A DNA stretch of 64,000 nt from Cristatella mucedo (lineage: Eukaryota; Bryozoa; Phylactolaemata; Cristatellidae). The translations under genes and the position numbers were made by a program. The DNA is taken from NCBI GenBank assembly GCA_009760855.2, contig WPIO01000003.1:117001-181000 (forward strand). Direction: 5' to 3'. Below, one piece after another: positions 56,900 to 64,000 of this stretch; position 1 is the stretch's first letter; the number at the start of each line of letters is the position of its first letter. Below the pieces are notes generated by a model. That model was given only the letters and a program-made list of their open reading frames with translations. It searched no databases and was not told where the DNA came from.

Positions 56900-58368
56900 G
56901 TGCACCTACCAGTCGCCAACCGCATTCCAAGGCTCTGAGCTCTCCTAACGGCACGTGTCCCGCTTGAGAAAGCACTGGAGCAGTAATGAGATCAGCGGGT
57001 GTGACATGCAGACGCAGTAGTGCGCATGCCACTACAGCGGTGCGACGCTAGAGTGGCTTCGGTGACGCAACTTCCTGCAAGTGCCCGTTATTCATCTCCC
57101 TACGCATACGGTCTCTCGCACGTACACTATCCGGCGACGGAGAACATTCTGAACATTCCCTCGACTTTGCCACGTGTCCGCCAGCAATGGTAAAAAGAGG
57201 CCCCCCAGCCCGCAGTTGGAGATTAACTTCGCTTCTGAACTCCGCCGCCGTCCACTGGAAGAGGCGGTCCCACCGACTTGAGACTTGCGCGGCTGAGGTT
57301 GCTCTTCACCTTAGCAACGCCGGCACTGTATAGCGCTCCAGCTGGGCAGCGCATGGGGATACCATCTGCACCTCTTGCGACGCTCTCGCAAGTGTAGAGC
57401 TGAAGGATGTTGAGCCTACTAAGTGATCGCTTAAAGAGAATTCACGCGAAACCGGACCTCAGAAACTCAGAAATGCATATTTCACCAAGGAGAGCCGAGA
57501 TGCTGGTAAGACACGACCGCCATGTCTGCCAAAAAATCACTCGTAAAAGCTTTCAGCTTCCAGTCTAATGCCACAGATCCTAACTCTCAGATCATTCGGA
57601 GTGGCCAATGCGATCAATGTCAACTATAATGCCAAATGAACGCCTAAAAATTATTTTGCCTATTAGCGTTCATTGAAGTAATAGGCATGCGTCTCCAAAT
57701 CAACGACCAAGCCACCACTATGATCCCGCTGCTGACGCACCTCCCTCCGAATGAATGACCCGCGAAGCGAAACGACGTAGCGAAACTGAATTTACCGAGG
57801 CTGACCACCCAGCCATCCAGCCGGCGCTGCTGCCGCGAGTGGCCGGACGGATGCCGATTACGAATCACCACAGGCACTTCCGGATGTGACTTTGCAGCCT
57901 GGCCAGCGAAGCTTGCCCGGAACTGTCTGAGTGGCTGAGTCGCCCCGGCACTCCGGCACCGACGGCTGGCATCGCTTTCCGGGCAACGCGGGCTGACAAT
58001 GAGCGCCGAGCCTAGTCATTTCAAAATTCCATTACGTTTCTCATCACTGACCTACGATGGACTCGCCTGCGTTTGACAAGGTCAAACGGCTGACCGCAAA
58101 GTGGCTTTAACTGAAGCTGCAATTCACCAGATGCGTGTAGATGACGCTCACCCGCGTCTACCGCCAAAAACGCTGCCGCAGCACCCTGCCAACCCATTCC
58201 GATACCGCACGGCGTCGCAGCAAAACTGGAAGTCGACCAGAGGGAGCAGCACAGCGGACGACCGGAAGCCGCCGCCGCCTCGGCCGAGCGTTGCAAGCAT
58301 TTCAGCTTGATATTTCAGAGTGATATATGACATTCCCTACGCGCCTACTCATCGAGCCAGAGCCTGGT

Positions 58369-58406
58369 GCAGTGCTTGCTCTCAAGTACGGGAGAGCAAG
58401 CACTGC
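58369..58406. other. Perfect 15-bp inverted repeat, 8-nt loop
   Basis: GCAGTGCTTGCTCTC (58369-58383) pairs exactly with 58392-58406 around AAGTACGG. It is the longest perfect short hairpin I saw in the window. Confidence 0.9.
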
Positions 58407-58801
58407 GTCTTTTCCCGCCGGCTAGTTGATGGATGTAGTGGAACTTTGGTCGCGGCTGGCTTCAGTAGAGCAAGTTAACCTTGGCAGGCAGCTCTGGCTT
58501 TTCTAGGCTTTTCTGTGCTTCGGAGCTGTGAGAGGATCTGTGAACAGAGAAGGAAAGGACTGTACGCATGGAAGCTCAGATCTGGGAAGAACTGTGGGCG
58601 CGCGTGAGCTCGTGCGCTGCATCGCGCGCGCGATTCTGCTGCTCAGCCCAGAAGTGTCTGGCCTAGTTGCAGCACCCGTTGCATTACGAGGGAAAGGCTG
58701 AATTTTTAAAGCGCGATAGTCTGGTAGCCGACTCTGGTCAAATGTCCCATTGACTGCTCTTCTTATTACTGGGTTGACACCGAATGGGGATTTTTTACGT
58801 T

Positions 58802-58809
58802 TGACGTCA
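58802..58809. promoter_or_regulatory. CRE-type palindrome TGACGTCA
   Basis: An exact match to the CREB/ATF full site at the edge of the CpG-rich domain. One such 8-mer per window is not statistically surprising. Confidence 0.3.
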
Positions 58810-58850
58810 CTGTAAACTACTTTGGCCACAAACATAGAGCCCTACCAATT

Positions 58851-61247
58851 TCTCTCAATCGTATACCTTCGTTCAATATTAATCGGCGATTTATGCGTCT
58901 AGAAGTTTCGCTTTACTTGTGCCTCTCATCAATTTTGAATTGAAAAATATTAAACCAACCTTCGAACTACAACTGAACTCGTCATTTTTACTCGTCTTTG
59001 TAAGAGTTTCGACTCAGCTCCAGGGATTGTCTGAGAAAATCATTGAGCAGAGCCTTCAGGGCAACTATATTTGCCGTTTATATTGTTTATGTTTGGTATC
59101 TTGAAAAACCTCGCAGGGAGACTATGATAACTTAATTCTTGTTTCATAATCTCACTTAGAAATTTTAACGCATGGCTGAGCTTGCCAAGTTTTTCTCATC
59201 CTGCAGCCTTAATGCATGTATCTCAGCCATAATATTAGACGTAAAAGCCCGTGGCTAAACATTGTTACTCTGTTTTTGATCAGCCTAGTCCTTAAATCCT
59301 TCGCTAAGTACAAACGTTACCTTGGAATGCTGAATTATATTTGCATATCCCTTCGCAGTCTCAATGTAGTGCTAGCACAACTAATTCAGTGCTAATGTGC
59401 AGACGTTCCTTGTCTCTGTTTACCGCAACAAAAACCAGCTGCTGTCGCATTCAAAATGCTGCTACAGTCTTTTCAGCTTCTAGCACAGTTCAGTCCTGAC
59501 CCTCCGGTTGTAGTTAGCTGCGATACGTTTCATTATAGCCTGGGTATTGTCCAGTCGCACCAATAGCCGAATGGGAGCGCGTAACTTTTTTTTGCGTTGT
59601 TTCGAAGTTTTCACCAACTGATGGACATTACTCCCATTTTGATAAAAATGGTTTGTACGTTGCTTTGGCTTAAACCAGTTCCTTAATTACATATAGGACC
59701 GCACATTCTTAATTTCAACGGGCCACAAAAAAGTACTTGTTTCGTCTTTTAGAACAAATAATGATATCACTGATGGCAAGCGCCAAAATACAAAGATGGG
59801 CATCGGTATTTTCTAACTGCCAAAACACCTTCAGTTGCATGTGAGGCCACTAAAAAGATGCGGCCAATTCTTGCTAAATTCTTTTTCATCATAAAATAAT
59901 CATTGGCGAATGACCCGGAATGTGCCGCGGTTCGATATTGATCTTCAATGTTACACCAGCCATGGCTGAACTCATTTAAGAATGTACTGATGGACTGAGC
60001 GGTATCTTACTTTTGAAAGCTTGCAATTTGGTCAATAATAAATGGAATCTCATGCAATTGACGATGAGTTCAAGGTATACATCCGAAAGCACTACAAACT
60101 TAGTGTTCAACATCTGCATTGGTTCCTAAGCTAAAATGAGGTTGAGGATTTCAATTATGTTGCTTGAGGACTTTGACGAGCAATATCCTGGTATCGCTCG
60201 CATTAAAGCTCAAATCCGCAAATTATCCGGCGGCCTAGCTGCACACATCGCTGCAAGCGTTTGCGGTTGCGTGATCTGCGAGGTTTGAAGTAACTACCCG
60301 CCAGCATCTTCTTTGAACCAGTGTCCTTTGCACCAACAAAGCCGCTTCTTTGCACTCTCTTTGGGAGTGGCGCGGGCATCCTAGTAATTTATAAACTTTT
60401 AATACGCCGAACCCTTCTAAAGGCACAGGATGCTCTATTAACAGAGAGCAAATTCATAGATATGCACACTGTCGACACGGCCAACAACCAAAAACTGTTA
60501 CAAAATTAAGTCAAAACGTTGCTGCAAAGCCAAGGCTAATGATATATTGGAGATGATAACCTGCTAAATCATCAAATCATGCAGGCGATTCATTGACATG
60601 AGCGGAACAGAACATCAAATCAATCCATCTGAAAGTTCCGCTAGTAATGGCCATGAAAAAAGGAGCCATGCAGACGAGTAATGTCGATCCTAGAAAATCC
60701 ATCGGCTGATAAGAAGAATAACTTTATAAATTCCTCCTTACCTATTAGGTGACGTCAACGAATACAGCACAACATGCCAAGCGCCAAAAAAACGTATTCT
60801 CAAAGGGAGGCCAGAACCCAACTAAGCAAGATCAAGCCATCGCTCGCAAACATGAAGAGCTATAGTGACAATGTAGGAACGCGCATGTGTCAGATACTGT
60901 GTTGGCAACAAACCTTCATGGTGGCTATCAGCAAGACAAAAATTGAGCCAGGTCATATACTTGCTACAACAGCGCAATTGGGCAAGATGGTCATGCCTTC
61001 ACCAGACGGCTTTGCTTGTTGTCCTGCTCAGTTGACCACGAAGTTGTGTCAACTCCCAAGCTTTGCCATGAGAACTCTCACAGAGCGCTTTAATGCACTG
61101 AAAGTTGAATTGCACATCAACCGCATGGCATTCTATTCACTTGTTTACGGCTTCCATGAATGGACGTGCTAAGACCTAAACCCTGCATAGTGTTTGTTTT
61201 TAAGATAGACCGTGCGCAGATGGGCTATCCGGCAAGCTAGGTATGTT
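58851..61247. other. Unannotated stretch
   Basis: A 132-codon plus-strand ORF (60774-61172) is the longest frame. It has a Lys-rich start and no motif I know. No RNA gene or repeat is evident. Confidence 0.35.
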
Positions 61248-61430
61248 GGGCCGTGATGGCCACGTAGGTAAGGTGGTTGCCCCTCGCGACCGATGTCCCG
61301 AGGTCCCGTGGGTTCGAATCCTGCTGTGCGATTCTTCGTTTATACTGAAAGTGCTGGTGATAGCCTTCAAGACTGTTCTGCAGCGATAAAAAAGAGGATG
61401 ATGTACCAGCTAGTATTTTTAGTATTGATT
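61248..61430 (+). mobile_element. tRNA-derived SINE, copy 2
   Basis: The head has an A-box-like GATGGCCACGTAGGTAAGG and the B box GGGTTCGAATCC (61310-61321), close to a tRNA-Leu-type layout. The body TGATAGCCTTCAAGACTG, then AAGAGGATGATG and ACCAGCTAG, aligns with copy 1. There is no pairing acceptor stem, so it is a SINE and not a tRNA gene. Confidence 0.65.
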
Positions 61431-62819
61431 ATTAATTACAACGTTAATGCATGCAGCACCTATTTGGAATCCTCGATCACCGAATGGCCCTGAAGAATCC
61501 AGATTGCCTAATTATTTTGTCTGTTTAAGGCAAGCGCTTCCGCGATAAACCCATCAACACGTCATGGAAATAGTATTTGGAAAGAAACAATTTCACTACA
61601 GGAGTAGAGACCAGATCGGAGATGAATAGATTTTAAAACACTTCAATAATGGCAATCGCTGAAGTAGCTGAACTTACCCGATTACTTCTGAAAATTCACG
61701 CTACGGTAATAATAAATGTACTATCAGTGATTTCATGAGTTTATTTATTCGTTAATAATGTATAGTGGTTGTGGTCGTTTAATTAGGAAAGTGACTCTCA
61801 AAGCGATAGTTATAAGCTGATTTTGGGGCTCGGAAAATCTTACCTCTTGTTACTCGTTGGTTTTTCAGGACTACGCAGTTCAAAATATAATCTTGTACTA
61901 CGACTCCGTCGACCAGTGGCAGCTTGTTTACGGCCCAAACGCTCAAAAAAAGGTATGAATTGATAGCGCTATGCATTCGCTACTTTCACAAAAAAGTGAA
62001 AAGGACTTGAATTCGAAACATGTTCAGTTTTTTTCTTACAGAGATTTCAGGTTCATGAAGTTTTTTTTGTCGTTAAGTGGTTACTTGAATGTCCATAAAA
62101 TGCGTCAGTGTATTTCTAAAAATGATATGATGGATCCAGCTACGACTACAAGGCCCATAGCACTAATACTGATAGCCCGGTGAATTTTTTCGGGCACAAA
62201 ATATGTTTATTTTACATGTACATCTATAAATATAAATATGAGTTTTGAAATCTTTCCATCATGGGTGTTTATAACTTCAGACTCCAAGTTAAGGGCCAAG
62301 GATTACGGTTTAGGATTATCTGTTACGGTTTACAAGGTTTTCTATAGATACGTTTTATGGTTTGAAATTCTTAGAGTTTCAATCTTCCGATTTTGATTTA
62401 CAGACGCTGGCCACCATGTTTGCAATGGATGCAATTGATATTGCAAAGAAGCGAAACTTTCTCTGCTAAATTACACATGCCTGGCTGTCAGCGATGCGAC
62501 TTTTTGGCAATTTCTCTCAGCCTCCTATTCTTCTCACGAAGTCACACACACGTTTGATTGATTTAATAATTATATAACTGCAAACGAAGACAAATAATTC
62601 GTTTGTTCGTTGATACGAATTCACTTGTACATTAATGTTCCCGTGCAAACCAAACACAAGGAAGATGTAGGTAAAACAGAATTTTAACTTGTTTCGCAAC
62701 AGCTCTTGGTCCGCATTTCATGGTCATGCCATTATATGATTGTGAGAGCAGGATGGAAAAGGACAAGTGAGCACTTAAAACGCCACTTCGGGTGTTACAG
62801 CAAGAAGCAAACTAAAAGA
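61431..62819. other. Unannotated stretch
   Basis: No gene recognised. A few GGTTTAGG or GGTTTAC words at 62304-62370 faintly recall the telomere-like repeat but form no array. Confidence 0.4.
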
Positions 62820-62945
62820 GGTAATATAATAATTTAAAAATTATTTTAAATAAATGAATAATAGTATTTTGAAAAATCGATAAAATTAAAACTAAAATTA
62901 AATTAAATTAAAAAAAATTAAAAATAAACAAAATAAAAGAACAGC
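62820..62945. repeat. A/T-rich low-complexity tract
   Basis: About 125 bp of AAATTA, AAAT and A-run words with almost no G or C. Confidence 0.85.
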
Positions 62946-64000
62946 CGCTAAAGCAAATATATTTATGACACGTGCATTGCATAAAGAGACACGCCCTCCT
63001 GACTTATTTTGTATTCTTATTGTACCATTATTTGGCTTCTGGCAAAGCAATTTTTTATTTAGACGGGCTGCTGAAATATGCAGCCAAAAGATGTCAGAGC
63101 AATTTTAGCATTGTCATTCAGAATAAACCAATTTTTTGTGCTCGATTATACGAAAATGTCTTGAGAACAACCGGTATCTGCATCAGCTGGCAAGAGAGGA
63201 TTTACTTCTTACGCCGCTCTCCGGTTTTCTTCAAAGATTTACTTAGTGCAGACAACCTGTGTTCACTGTAGTCTTTGTATAACTATTCGATAGTCTGTTA
63301 CTTATGTTGCAAGACCTAATTAAGCATTGCTAACCGCAAGCATTAGTTTGGTGCTATTTTTGCACTCGAAAGGGTTGACGAGTCATTATAAAACTAGCGA
63401 ATTAATTGGTATTTGTTCTTATTTTAAAATGATCAGCCAGCATTGCCAATTAAATTTATCTAAACATCCGGTTGGTGCCGGACTTTAGTCAGCTCCAGCA
63501 CAGCTCCGTGCATAAAAATATGCAAAACTAAGGAGACGTTGTCGAAATATGCAAGTCGTAGGAAGACCATAAAAAACACTTCAAGGTCAGGAAGAGAATA
63601 TAACCGAATGGTGTCGCCAGTTACAGAGCAAGAGGGGCAGCGACTTGGGCAGCGACCAAGGCCGCCACCAAATTCAGCGCCACATGACCGACACTAACGA
63701 CGAAATGATTTTTTACTTCCACTAGTTTATGAATTGCCGATTCCACGTTGAATAAACACTAGTTTTAACTCTATAAATTCTCCTTGATAGTAGGTCTTGT
63801 CGATATGAAAATGTTACTGGCCGTGCCCCGAGATACAAATCTTTCAGGTCTAGCGGCCTACATGAAAGTCCTAGCCCTGCCACAAAAGGCCCTGCCATTT
63901 GGTATCGCTCAGTTTCTAAGCAGGTTTACTAGGAGTACAGGCGCAATAACCCTCACAAAAACTCCCATTTCAAATTTTTGTCAGATCCCGATTTCGAAAG
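62946..64000. other. Unannotated end of window
   Basis: A 99-codon plus-strand ORF (62972-63271) has no recognisable motif. Nothing else is supported. Confidence 0.4.

Larger units (their letters stand above)
56900..58850. promoter_or_regulatory. GC- and CpG-rich domain, possible CpG island
   Basis: About 1.9 kb with high G+C and frequent CG dinucleotides in an otherwise AT-rich region. It contains the 15-bp hairpin at 58369-58406 and the CRE palindrome TGACGTCA at 58802-58809. Minus-strand frames at 58021-58296 and 58503-58835 are open but show no motif. It may be the promoter and first-exon zone of an unrecognised gene, or an inserted GC-rich repeat. I infer regulation only from composition. 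Confidence 0.35.

Noticed and set aside
60774-61172. 132-codon plus-strand ORF
   Set aside because: No domain recognised and no supporting context. It may be real but cannot be supported from sequence alone.
61293-61322. tRNA gene
   Set aside because: Pol III boxes are present but the acceptor stem does not pair, and a shared SINE body follows.
62290-62410. Second telomere-like block
   Set aside because: Only a few GGTTTAGG-like words without periodicity.
62750-62830. Possible second copia zinc knuckle (HLKRHFGCYSKK)
   Set aside because: Cys and His spacing does not fit CX2CX4HX4C, and no other copia motif lies nearby.

Overview
This 64-kb window looks like nuclear DNA of a metazoan, most likely an invertebrate. 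It is AT-rich, has no operon-like gene packing, and is dominated by broken transposable elements: two CR1/L2-type LINE families (called A and B here), a LINE that resembles the restriction-like-endonuclease class (family C), a degenerate Ty1/copia element, two hAT-type MITEs and tRNA-derived SINEs. The species cannot be named. One feature points away from a typical animal: a long degenerate array of the heptamer CCCTAAA/TTTAGGG instead of the animal hexamer.

Layout. 0-7.5 kb: LINE A copies, a LINE B 3' end and unannotated DNA. 7.6-7.84 kb: the best protein-coding candidate, a minus-strand first exon with a signal peptide, a PAN/apple-like cysteine pattern and a consensus phase-1 splice donor. 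8.4 kb: a CT microsatellite. 9.3-14.1 kb: LINE B head to head with an old LINE A, followed by flanking DNA. That LINE A plus flank is duplicated at 22.7-29.2 kb, where a copia element with both LTRs has inserted into the LINE. 15.0 kb: a 186-bp hAT MITE resembling the rodent URR1 family. 15.3-19.2 kb and 30.1-31.3 kb: remnants of LINE C. 20.2-21.8 kb: a LINE A copy between two 219-bp direct repeats. 31.4-32.7 kb: a degenerate tandem satellite of about 170 bp per unit. 33.7-35.2 kb: the telomere-like array. 37.0-40.3 kb: a nest of LINE A, LINE B and a hAT MITE with a perfect 8-bp target duplication. 41.6-42.4 kb: a duplicated LINE A 3' end with its flank. 48.2-49.7 kb: two more LINE A fragments around a short coding-like stretch. 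54.9 and 61.2 kb: two copies of one tRNA-SINE family. 56.9-58.85 kb: a GC- and CpG-rich domain with a 15-bp perfect hairpin and a CRE palindrome.

No complete host gene can be supported. Besides the PAN-like exon there is one weaker signal-peptide exon at 46.7 kb and one weak PfkB-like segment at 49 kb. I found no working biological system. The most unusual items are the satellite, the telomere-like array with its strand switch, the 219-bp duplication around a LINE, and the URR1-like MITE. All family assignments come from reading motifs by eye; no database search was possible.
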